Of a stretch of DNA of 64,000 bases, positions 1 through 6,891 are shown piece by piece. The notes under the pieces were generated by a model. The model searched no databases, was not told where the DNA came from, and saw nothing but the letters and a program-made list of their open reading frames with translations. Each line of letters starts with the position of its first letter. Position 1 is the stretch's first letter. A program made the translations under genes and the position numbers. This DNA is from M55B154 sp964345775 (GTDB lineage Bacteria > Spirochaetota > UBA4802 > UB4802). Location of the stretch: contig CAYFSO010000002.1 of assembly GCA_964345775.1 (NCBI GenBank), forward strand, positions 1 to 64,000, in the 5' to 3' direction.

Positions 1-802
1 CGTTCTCGCGGGCACGTTCCAGTATGGGCTCAAAGCCGCCAAGGTCTTTCTCGGTGTCCTCGTCTACTATGTAGCTGCGCGTTACCTTCGGGGCCATCTT
101 TTTCAGGCGCACAATGCTGTCGTAGTCAAAGGACTGGAAGATCACCCTGTTTGGACCGTACCCAACCTTCACCGACGTTTCACCCTGGTTTAACGTGTCA
201 AGCTCCTTCACCGTATGGTCGGCATTCAGCCAGCCTTTCTTCACCAGCAGGGCGACGATCTGCTTCTCGATGCCCGGGAAGTTTTCAGGCTTTTTCAGCT
301 CTATGAGGAGGCCGGGCCTGTTGTTACCCTTTGAGGCCATGTCGATGTACTGCTCAAAGGTTGGAATGGTGATGCCCACATATCCCTTCCGTGCCCGATC
401 GGGGTTTTTCTCGTTGAACCATGATCCGGCGTCAAGCCGCTTCAGCTCGGCGTAGGTAAACGATCCCACCGGATCATCCGCACGGCCGGGAAAGACGTCC
501 TCAACGTTGGTGGTGCGTTTCAGGTCATCATCGTGGTAGTTGATAAGAACCCCGTCCTTCGTGCGCTGTACGTCCGTCTCTATGTAGTCGGCACCAAGGT
601 CACGGGCGATCTCGAAGGCGGGCATGGTAAGCTCGGGCGCAAGGTAGGCCGCACCCCGGTGAGCGCACACCGCCTCGTAGGGCAGCTTCTTCTCAATGGC
701 AATGTCCTCTCCCGCCCAGGAGGGACTCATGATATAGGAAACCAGCAATGCCGCAACCGGCAGGCTGATAATAACGGCAAGAATACGTTTTACAATTTTC
801 AT
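1..802 (-). CDS. Glycerophosphodiester phosphodiesterase, exported, 3' end outside window
   Basis: Partial gene reading leftward off the window; about 267 codons are visible. Such enzymes hydrolyse glycerophosphodiesters to glycerol-3-phosphate and an alcohol. The N-terminus is a signal/anchor segment (MKIVKRILAV then a hydrophobic run), so the protein is probably periplasmic or membrane-attached. The GDPD signature is clear: H48-R49-G50 followed by P56-E57, then E75-T-D77-V, TKDG at 81-84 and the H90-D91 pair, which supply the catalytic His residues and metal-binding acids. A later IELKKP segment matches the third metal-ligand strand of the family. The start is the ATG at 802. The C-terminus is not visible, so domain completeness cannot be judged. 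Confidence 0.85.
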   Translation of the reverse strand, partial: MKIVKRILAVIISLPVAALLVSYIMSPSWAGEDIAIEKKLPYEAVCAHRGAAYLAPELTMPAFEIARDLGADYIETDVQRTKDGVLINYHDDDLKRTTNVEDVFPGRADDPVGSFTYAELKRLDAGSWFNEKNPDRARKGYVGITIPTFEQYIDMASKGNNRPGLLIELKKPENFPGIEKQIVALLVKKGWLNADHTVKELDTLNQGETSVKVGYGPNRVIFQSFDYDSIVRLKKMAPKVTRSYIVDEDTEKDLGGFEPILERAREN

Positions 803-871
803 GGCTTCACCTCACATGTTAATGAATAGTATTTATTATTAGCACACGGGTGAAATGTCAACAAGTATCTA

Positions 872-2326
872 TTAGCCCCTTGAGCCGCGGAAGAGGAACA
901 TGGAACGTCCTATCTTTATCTCGTCCCAGTCATACAGGGGTTTTGGCCTCAGCAGTTTTCGGCCGTTGAGAAAGGTGCCGTTTTCACTGGCCATGTCAAA
1001 CAGGTAGTACCCGTTGAACATCTTTTTTATCTTTGCGTGCTTCAGGGACATCGCGTCATCCTGTATCACGATGGTGCACTCGGGATCACGCCCCATGGTC
1101 ACCTCGTCCCAGAAGAGTGGAAATTTCTTTCCGGTCTCCGGGCCCCCCTTCTCCACCAGCCATGCCCTGGCATAGCTGTACTCGGGGTCCTCGGGGGTAA
1201 TGAGGGCATCCTGCGATTCCTTACGCAGACGGTCTTCTTCAATGACCCTCCGGTAATCGGTCTTCAGGCCCTCCGGCACCTCGTACTTCTTTGTCCTGGA
1301 GATCCTGCTCTGCCCCCTCCTGAACAGCATCACGCAGAGTACCGCCAGTACCACCAGCAGCAAAAAGATGAGTATAATGAGTATTATTGTTGAAATACCC
1401 GGAAGCTTAATGTCAAGGAACCCGCTGTCGTAGGTCACCTTCTTCACGTCCCGGTCGCGCAGCACGTCGTATTTCAGGCGCACCTCGACCTGGTGAGCCG
1501 CGCCGTTTGCCGGGGCCATGGTACGGTATTTCACCTGGTACCGGTTCACAATGGTACGGACCAGCATGCTGTACAGGTTGCCGGTATCCGCGTTAGGCGA
1601 AACCTTAATTGTTCTGCCCCCGGTAAACCGTGCTATCCTGCCTGTCTGTGTTGTCTTCGCGTCCTGGTTGGGAACCACGAAAAACACCGGCACACCGGTG
1701 TCCCTGGCAAACTGTATAATATCATCGCTTACCAGGTTGCTGCCGTCGTCCCGCCCGTCGGTGAACACCACCACCGCCTTGCGGTTGTTCTCAACGGCGC
1801 TCAGCATATCCAGCGAATCGTATATGCAGTCATACAGGTGGGTATATTTCCCGTGCCTTTGTATGGTCTTGATCTTCTCTTCTAAGTGTTTCTTGTCCCT
1901 GGTGAAACTGCTTAAGAAGGTAACCCTGTCGTTGAAACGGTACAGCGCCATGTGCACCGCAGGCCCGGCATCTGCCACCACCCTCGCGGCTGCCTTCTTC
2001 AACACGGCAAGCCACTTTTCGGATATGCTCTTGCTCGAGTCAACGGCCATCATCAGGTACACCGGCCGGGTATCGTCGGAAAGGTCTTTCACGCTCACGT
2101 AGTTTACCCGGTAGCCGTCCTCGTATACCATGAGGTGTTCCTCGGTAAGCCCCCGTATGGCAGTACTGTCGGGATTGCGCACCGATACCGTCATGTTCAC
2201 GGTGGGGAACTCCGACCGGGCATCGACGTTGTCAATACGCACCAGCGGGCCGGCCAGCGCGGATACTGCCATGCCCAGCATGGTTACCGTCAGTACAAAT
2301 GTAAGTACACGTGAAAATAATTTCAT
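872..2326 (-). CDS. Exported vWA domain - transmembrane - cytoplasmic FHA domain protein
   Basis: 484 residues. Residues 1-26 look like a signal peptide ending in ALAG. A von Willebrand A domain follows, with a complete MIDAS start (D96-S-S98-K-S100) and a later VVFTDGRDDGS segment. One long hydrophobic helix (about 310-337) ends in FRRGQS, which places the rest in the cytoplasm. The C-terminal 75 residues form an FHA domain: MGRDPEC, then S-x-K-H, then SENGTFLNGRKL, which contains the Gly-Arg, Ser, His and Asn-Gly-Thr residues that bind phosphothreonine. The architecture suggests an envelope adhesion or metal-sensing module tied to Ser/Thr phosphorylation inside the cell. No kinase gene is adjacent. 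The function is inferred from domains only. Confidence 0.85.
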   Translation of the reverse strand: MKLFSRVLTFVLTVTMLGMAVSALAGPLVRIDNVDARSEFPTVNMTVSVRNPDSTAIRGLTEEHLMVYEDGYRVNYVSVKDLSDDTRPVYLMMAVDSSKSISEKWLAVLKKAAARVVADAGPAVHMALYRFNDRVTFLSSFTRDKKHLEEKIKTIQRHGKYTHLYDCIYDSLDMLSAVENNRKAVVVFTDGRDDGSNLVSDDIIQFARDTGVPVFFVVPNQDAKTTQTGRIARFTGGRTIKVSPNADTGNLYSMLVRTIVNRYQVKYRTMAPANGAAHQVEVRLKYDVLRDRDVKKVTYDSGFLDIKLPGISTIILIILIFLLLVVLAVLCVMLFRRGQSRISRTKKYEVPEGLKTDYRRVIEEDRLRKESQDALITPEDPEYSYARAWLVEKGGPETGKKFPLFWDEVTMGRDPECTIVIQDDAMSLKHAKIKKMFNGYYLFDMASENGTFLNGRKLLRPKPLYDWDEIKIGRSMFLFRGSRG

Positions 2327-2410
2327 GGCTACCCGAGAAGAAGATAATTATTTGTTACTACAAGTATCGGCCGCCTGCGCCCATCATTGGAGTCTTTTTC
2401 ATCTTAAAAA

Positions 2411-2485
2411 TTAACGGATTTACCACAGAGGCAGAAGAGACCATGTATTGAACCACCCTTCGCGACCCTGATCCTCTGTGATTCC
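2411..2485. repeat. Intergenic inverted-repeat element (CCACAGAG family), copy 1
   Basis: The left arm reads TTTACCACAGAGGCAGAAGA and the right arm ends CCTGATCCTCTGTGATTCC, which is roughly its reverse complement. The middle carries TTGAACCACCCTTCGCGACC. Copy 2 at 3005-3105 has the same arms and nearly the same middle in the same orientation, so mogA lies between two direct copies. No reading frame is evident. Confidence 0.7.
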
Positions 2486-2493
2486 ATTTTTCT

Positions 2494-2982
2494 TTACACG
2501 GTGCCGCAGTCGCCCACGCCGCCTTCCAGGAGTTCAAGGGCATGGGGTATGGCCGCCTCGATAAATTGCAGGTTTTCCTTTACCGCCTTCGGACTGCCGG
2601 GGAGATTGATGATGAGGGTGCTGCCGCGAATGCCTGCAACCGCCCGGGAGAGCATGGCGTGTGGCGTCACTTCCAGAGACCGCATCCGCATCACCTCGGC
2701 GAAGCCGGGAGCTGAGCGTTCTATGACAGAACCGGTTGCCTCGGGGGTCACATCGCGCGGCGCAAAGCCGGTGCCGCCGGTGGTTAAAACCAGGGACATC
2801 CTTTTATCACAGAGATCCTTAAGGACATCAGCGATGGCATCATACTCGTCGGGCACGATAGTTTCCTCTGCCACGGTATAGCCCTTCTCCTCTGCCCACT
2901 CACGTATGGCGGGCCCGGAACGATCTTCACGTTCCCCTTTCGACGACCGGTCACTGACGGTCACGATCCCGATGCGAACCAT
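2494..2982 (-). CDS. mogA: MogA/MoaB-type molybdopterin adenylyltransferase
   Basis: 162 residues, the usual length for the MogA/MoaB family. The enzyme activates molybdopterin by adenylylation before molybdenum insertion during molybdenum cofactor biosynthesis in the cytoplasm. The N-terminal VRIGIVTVSDRSSKGEREDRSGPAI is the family opening. The central TTGGTGFAPRDVTPEAT carries the MPT-binding Gly-rich loop and the conserved Asp/Thr. NLPGSPKAVKE near the C-terminus is also typical. A good AGGAGG ribosome-binding site precedes the ATG. No other moa/moe genes are in view. Copies of one inverted-repeat element flank the gene on both sides. MogA and MoaB cannot be separated reliably from the sequence alone. 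Confidence 0.9.
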   Translation of the reverse strand: MVRIGIVTVSDRSSKGEREDRSGPAIREWAEEKGYTVAEETIVPDEYDAIADVLKDLCDKRMSLVLTTGGTGFAPRDVTPEATGSVIERSAPGFAEVMRMRSLEVTPHAMLSRAVAGIRGSTLIINLPGSPKAVKENLQFIEAAIPHALELLEGGVGDCGTV

Positions 2983-3004
2983 TCACGTCCTCCTCTTAAA
3001 CTAA

Positions 3005-3105
3005 ACAAATTTACCACAGAGACACAGAAGAGACACTGAGATCACTGAGGGTTGCGTTCATGAATTGACCCACCCTCCGCGACTCTGCGTCTCCGTGGTT
3101 ACATT
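3005..3105. repeat. Intergenic inverted-repeat element (CCACAGAG family), copy 2
   Basis: The left arm TTTACCACAGAGACACAGAA pairs with the right arm GACTCTGCGTCTCCGTGGTT. The centre contains TTGACCCACCCTCCGCGAC, almost the same as copy 1 at 2411-2485. The sequence can fold into one long imperfect hairpin in the mogA-hypA gap. Confidence 0.75.
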
Positions 3106-3117
3106 CAAGATACGCGG

Positions 3118-3465
3118 CTAATCGATCTCGATGCTCTTCACCGTGAACTCTCTGCCCGACTGGATGGTGACATCGGCCGATTCGCATTTGGGACAGGTAA
3201 ACTGGAAATCATCACGGGTAATGGTAAACTCGTGTCCGCATTCGTCGCATTTTAACACGGCGGGGATCTTCTCGATCACCAGCTCGGCGTTGTCGGCTAT
3301 GGTGTCCTTGCTGACAAAATCAAAGTAGGTCTGCATCCATTCGGGGATGAGATCAGAAAGCTCACCCACCACCAGGTTTATCTTCGTAACGCGTTTGGCG
3401 TTGTTCTTCTGTGCGTTCTCAACAACGATATCGAGAATATTTGACATGACTGAAAGTTCGTGCAC
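3118..3465 (-). CDS. hypA: Hydrogenase nickel metallochaperone HypA
   Basis: 115 residues, full length for HypA/HybF. The protein binds nickel and, with HypB, delivers it to the large subunit of [NiFe]-hydrogenases (and urease in some species). The N-terminal Met-His-Glu, whose His2 is a nickel ligand, is present; the start codon is GTG at 3465 with GGAG upstream. The zinc-binding domain has two intact CxxC pairs: CDEC and CPKC. The internal INLVVGELSDLIPEWM matches the family core. No hypB, hypCDEF or hydrogenase structural genes are in this window, so the partner enzyme must be encoded elsewhere. Confidence 0.95.
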   Translation of the reverse strand: MHELSVMSNILDIVVENAQKNNAKRVTKINLVVGELSDLIPEWMQTYFDFVSKDTIADNAELVIEKIPAVLKCDECGHEFTITRDDFQFTCPKCESADVTIQSGREFTVKSIEID

Positions 3466-3575
3466 CTCTTTCTCCTCACCCCGGTTTCACAAAAAGCGTT
3501 TTTCCGGTCATTTGATCGCTCATTCTTTTAACCCATCTATACGATATAGTAATTAAAACGCAATGAAAAAAGGCC

Positions 3576-5369
3576 ATGGAAAACGCCACCGGAAACAGTC
3601 ACTACATAATGAAGCACCGTCATTACCTTGACACCCGTGTAAAGATACTTACACGGGAGCTGCACCTGCATGACAACCACAGCAACGCTGCCACGTGCCA
3701 TGCCATATCCCGCATCATGCATTACCTTGCCGGCGGTCAGGCCATTCAATTTGAAAACAACGAAGTAATGGATGCACTTGAAGAGCTTTCTCGACTGTAT
3801 GACCGGTGGGACATAATCCATGACGGTGACATGCTGGGATACGTATACCAGCAGCTGAAAAGTACCGGTCACAAGAAAAAGCAGGGGCAGTTCTTCACTC
3901 CACCGGACATCGTGGAGTATATAGTAGAACACGCATTACCTGCAGGGGAAACGGACATCACCCTGCTTGACCCGGCCTGCGGCTCCGGGCAATTCCTGGT
4001 GGCGGCGTTTAACAGGCTCGTAAGCAGTTTCGTCCAACGCGGATGGGGCCCTGTCGATGCGGCCAGTCATATCTGCGCAGAATGTATTTACGGCATAGAC
4101 ATAGACCCGGTTGCGGTGGCCATCGCCCGGTGTAACCTGGCAAAAGCCGCTTGCTTTTTCACCGGCAGCACACCGCGTTCACTGAACATCGTTACCGGGG
4201 ACTTCCTGTACATGAACCAGCCACCCTTCCCCTCCGGGCTGCTGCCCCGCAACAGGTTCACCACCATCGTTGGCAACCCCCCGTGGGGAGCGCGGTTCAC
4301 CGCAAAAGAGAAAAATCATTTTCGAAAGCATTACCAGTCAACCGCCTCGGGCATTAACAGCTTCACCCTCTTCATGGAAAAATCTATCATTCACCTGGAA
4401 GACAACGGGATGCTGGGGTTCCTGGTGCCCGAGGCATACCTGAACATAAAGGCACATCGAAACTCAAGACTGCTGGCCCTTGATAACACCGGCATAAAAC
4501 GTATCGCCCTCTGGGGAGAACGCTTCAAGAAGGTATTTGCCCCCTCGGTATCAATTCACATGGAAAAAGAGCAGGACGGTGAAAGGCGTCACCGCAACAT
4601 CGTGCAGGTGCACACAAGGAAAAGCCACCGTTGGGGTACGGCGGTGCTCATCCCGCAGGAAGCCTATCGCAGCACCCACCAGAACATCTTCACCATACAG
4701 CACTCCCGGCATGCAGCCACCCTGCTTTCGGGCATGGAAGAGAGTGACTGCTACTACCTGAAAGACCGGGTACGGTTTTTCCTGGGCATCGTTACCGGCA
4801 GCAATCCACGGCACGTGAAGAGGGAATTTTCCATATCACACCCGGACCCCATAATCATTGGCAAAGACATACAGCCATTCTCCATTAACTACAGCGGTCA
4901 CCACTTCAGGTACGACCCGGAGATCTTGCAGCAGGTGGCTCCCCGTGATCTCTACGTCACCCCCAACAAGGTGCTGTATAAATTCATCGGAAAACGTCTC
5001 ACGTTCGCCGTTGATACAAGGGGGTATTTCTCCCTGAACAACGTCAATGGTTTCGTGCCCCTTGACCCTGGCCTTGATCCTGACATTCTTGTTTCACTGC
5101 TTAACTCCAGGGTCATGCAGTACTACTACCAGCATCACTTTTTCACGGTAAAGGTATTGCGGGGCAACCTGGAACGGCTTCCCCTGCGTCACCTCTCCGC
5201 GGATGCATCGAAGATGCTTAAAAATTTTGCTGCTGAAATGCGTGAATCAGGGAAAACAAGTGGTACAACAAGGGAGAACCTTGAGGATATCATATTCTCA
5301 CAGTACGGCATCAGCGACAGGGACGCCCACAGGATAACCGAAAACATCCCGGACCATCTTCCGGCATAA
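3576..5369 (+). CDS. Solitary N6-adenine DNA methyltransferase (Eco57I/TaqI-like)
   Basis: 597 residues. Residues 104-110 (GQFFTPP) and motif I, D132-PACGSGQF, form the S-adenosylmethionine site seen in type I and type IIG enzymes. Motif IV is N234-P-P-W, the catalytic motif of N6-adenine methylases. GIDIDPVA (173-180) is the acidic strand that follows motif I. The last 200 residues (LNNVNGFVPL, LVSLLNSRVMQYYY) resemble the TaqI-like target-recognition domain. No PD-(D/E)xK nuclease motif is evident in the first 100 residues, and no restriction or specificity gene is adjacent. It therefore looks like an orphan modification enzyme or a IIG enzyme without its nuclease. Its stop lies 5 bp from the convergent gene at 5375. 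Confidence 0.88.
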   Translation: MENATGNSHYIMKHRHYLDTRVKILTRELHLHDNHSNAATCHAISRIMHYLAGGQAIQFENNEVMDALEELSRLYDRWDIIHDGDMLGYVYQQLKSTGHKKKQGQFFTPPDIVEYIVEHALPAGETDITLLDPACGSGQFLVAAFNRLVSSFVQRGWGPVDAASHICAECIYGIDIDPVAVAIARCNLAKAACFFTGSTPRSLNIVTGDFLYMNQPPFPSGLLPRNRFTTIVGNPPWGARFTAKEKNHFRKHYQSTASGINSFTLFMEKSIIHLEDNGMLGFLVPEAYLNIKAHRNSRLLALDNTGIKRIALWGERFKKVFAPSVSIHMEKEQDGERRHRNIVQVHTRKSHRWGTAVLIPQEAYRSTHQNIFTIQHSRHAATLLSGMEESDCYYLKDRVRFFLGIVTGSNPRHVKREFSISHPDPIIIGKDIQPFSINYSGHHFRYDPEILQQVAPRDLYVTPNKVLYKFIGKRLTFAVDTRGYFSLNNVNGFVPLDPGLDPDILVSLLNSRVMQYYYQHHFFTVKVLRGNLERLPLRHLSADASKMLKNFAAEMRESGKTSGTTRENLEDIIFSQYGISDRDAHRITENIPDHLPA

Positions 5370-5374
5370 AACGT

Positions 5375-5953
5375 TCAACCATCCTGTTTTTCCAGGTCAG
5401 AGGGCTTGAAAACCACGTACATCTCTATTGAGTCATCACTTCCGTCGTCAAAGAAGGCTATACCCCGGGTACTGTACATGTAGAGGGACTTTTCCGTGCG
5501 TTCAAGTATATGCAGCCCCTCGTTCCCCATCCTGAAAATAATATACTGCACTCCCTTTTCAAGCGACACACCCGAACTGGTAACCCTCTGCCGCGAATCA
5601 CCGATCACGAACTGCACCTTACCGTTCTTCAATCCAACGGTTATATCCGGGTAACCATACACCAGCATGCAGTCAAAGCGCACATCATCCACCTCTTTCA
5701 GCTTGAACACATGCTTGAAGAGCTTCCAGTTCTTCGTTTTCGTTTTGCGGTCGGGCTCCCCCTTAAGCTCCTTCACCTCTTCCACTTTCATCCCCAGCAG
5801 TATTCCCTCGGCCCCGATGCCGGGCACTACCAGGGAGGAGTCTCTCACCACCCGTGCTGCATCTTCACTGCTTTCCCTTTCAGGCACGGAACCATGTACA
5901 GTTAAAGACACAAGTGCGACAGCAATAATAACAACTAACGCAAACCTTTTCAT
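5375..5953 (-). CDS. Exported protein of unknown function
   Basis: 192 residues. The first 21 (MKRFALVVIIAVALVSLTVHG) form a signal peptide, so the mature protein is probably periplasmic. The segment GIGAEGILLGMKVEEVKELKGEPDRK has the 'start-of-domain Gly, then x-EEV-x-LKGEPD' pattern of small beta-rich envelope domains of the SmpA/OmlA type, but this resemblance is weak. The rest alternates short beta strands (VKELKG, VQFVIGD, VQYIIFRM, IEMYVVFKP). No catalytic motif is visible. It stands alone, converging on the methyltransferase gene. I do not recognise a named family. Confidence 0.7.
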   Translation of the reverse strand: MKRFALVVIIAVALVSLTVHGSVPERESSEDAARVVRDSSLVVPGIGAEGILLGMKVEEVKELKGEPDRKTKTKNWKLFKHVFKLKEVDDVRFDCMLVYGYPDITVGLKNGKVQFVIGDSRQRVTSSGVSLEKGVQYIIFRMGNEGLHILERTEKSLYMYSTRGIAFFDDGSDDSIEMYVVFKPSDLEKQDG

Positions 5954-6032
5954 ACCAGTTACCCGTTCATAATTTCCATGATTTTACAATTAGTATACCT
6001 ATGGGCATACTTTGATACAAAAATATTTTTTT

Positions 6033-6122
6033 CCGCAGATAAATGCGGATGGACACGGATAAGGGAAGAGTGAGAAGCGAACCGTGAAGTTCTCAATAAA
6101 TCCCCGCTAATCAGCGTTTATC
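6033..6122. repeat. Intergenic inverted-repeat element (CGCAGAT/ATCAGCG family)
   Basis: The left arm CCGCAGATAAATGCGGATGG and the right arm AATCCCCGCTAATCAGCGTT are roughly reverse complements, about 90 bp end to end. The composition and arm sequence differ from the CCACAGAG elements elsewhere in the window. The GAAGCGGGCGGTTC segment just beyond may belong to the same element. No ORF is seen; it sits between rsmG and the exported-protein gene. Confidence 0.65.
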
Positions 6123-6165
6123 GAGCGAAGCGGGCGGTTCCATGTTTTGAGCGGTGGCAAAAAAA

Positions 6166-6891
6166 CTATAGTCGTATCTTATCGGCTACCCGTTTTATGG
6201 CGGGATACCTGCGGGGAAACCTTTCCGGGGTGGAGCCCTGTTTCACGAAGACATACCCTTCCCCTATTTTATCCCTGTCCATGGCCTCAACCCCCGGCAC
6301 AAGGCCAAGGTCTGTCGCATGTTCACGCATCTCTCCCGGCAGATCCTGCTCGGTGCCGCCTGCATAGACAAACAGCATTCCCCCGGCCTTTACAAGAGGC
6401 GCCCCCATCTCCATGGCCACGTACGGATGCGCAAACCCCCGGCTGACAAGAATACCGGCCTTTTCCCGGTACTCCTGGTCCCTGCCAAGCTGTTCAGCAC
6501 GTGCTGCTACCACACTGCAGTTTTGTATCCCAAGCTCTTCGACCGCGGATGCAACAAAAGAGGTCCTTTTGCTGTTGGAATCAACAAGGACGGCCCGCAT
6601 TCCTTCGAACACAAGGGCCAGCGGCACCCCGGGGACCCCCGCACCCGTGCCCATGTCCACCAGGAATGTTCCACGTGGAACATTATAGCCGGAAAAAGGC
6701 AGTATGCTCTGTGCAACCAGCACCTTTTCGGCCTCTTCCGTGGTTTTCGCACCGGTCAGGTTTACCATCCTGTTATAGGCAACCACCATGCGGGCATAGT
6801 GCTTCATCTTTTCAATTGTATCGCTTCGGAGGACAAGGCCGGAGTCCCTGAGTGTTCTTTCGAGGTCAAAATGTTCCACGTGGAACCTCAC
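6166..6891 (-). CDS. rsmG: 16S rRNA (guanine-527-N7)-methyltransferase RsmG (GidB)
   Basis: 241 residues. RsmG methylates G527 of 16S rRNA using S-adenosylmethionine. The SAM-binding motif VDMGTGAGVPG is at 78-88, preceded by the conserved NLTGAKT segment (44-50). A downstream SRGFAHPYVAME segment matches the family. The ATG at 6891 overlaps the mnmG stop by 4 bp (ATGA), so the two are translationally coupled in the usual mnmG-rsmG order. Two parS-like palindromes lie inside this gene; one encodes the residues FHVEH at its very start. The usual downstream parA-parB pair is missing here. Confidence 0.95.
   Translation of the reverse strand: MRFHVEHFDLERTLRDSGLVLRSDTIEKMKHYARMVVAYNRMVNLTGAKTTEEAEKVLVAQSILPFSGYNVPRGTFLVDMGTGAGVPGVPLALVFEGMRAVLVDSNSKRTSFVASAVEELGIQNCSVVAARAEQLGRDQEYREKAGILVSRGFAHPYVAMEMGAPLVKAGGMLFVYAGGTEQDLPGEMREHATDLGLVPGVEAMDRDKIGEGYVFVKQGSTPERFPRRYPAIKRVADKIRL
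6667..6682. promoter_or_regulatory. parS: parS centromere site 1
   Basis: The 16 bases TGTTCCACGTGGAACA form a perfect palindrome and match the widespread chromosomal parS consensus TGTTNCACGTGNAACA at every defined position. ParB binds such sites near the origin and recruits ParA and SMC for chromosome segregation. It lies within the rsmG coding sequence about 9.4 kb left of dnaA. ParB itself is not encoded in the window. Confidence 0.85.
6872..6887. promoter_or_regulatory. parS: parS centromere site 2
   Basis: TGTTCCACGTGGAACC differs from the parS consensus at the last base only (15 of 16 positions). It spans codons 2-7 of rsmG and lies 205 bp from site 1, in the mnmG-rsmG overlap area. 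Confidence 0.75.
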
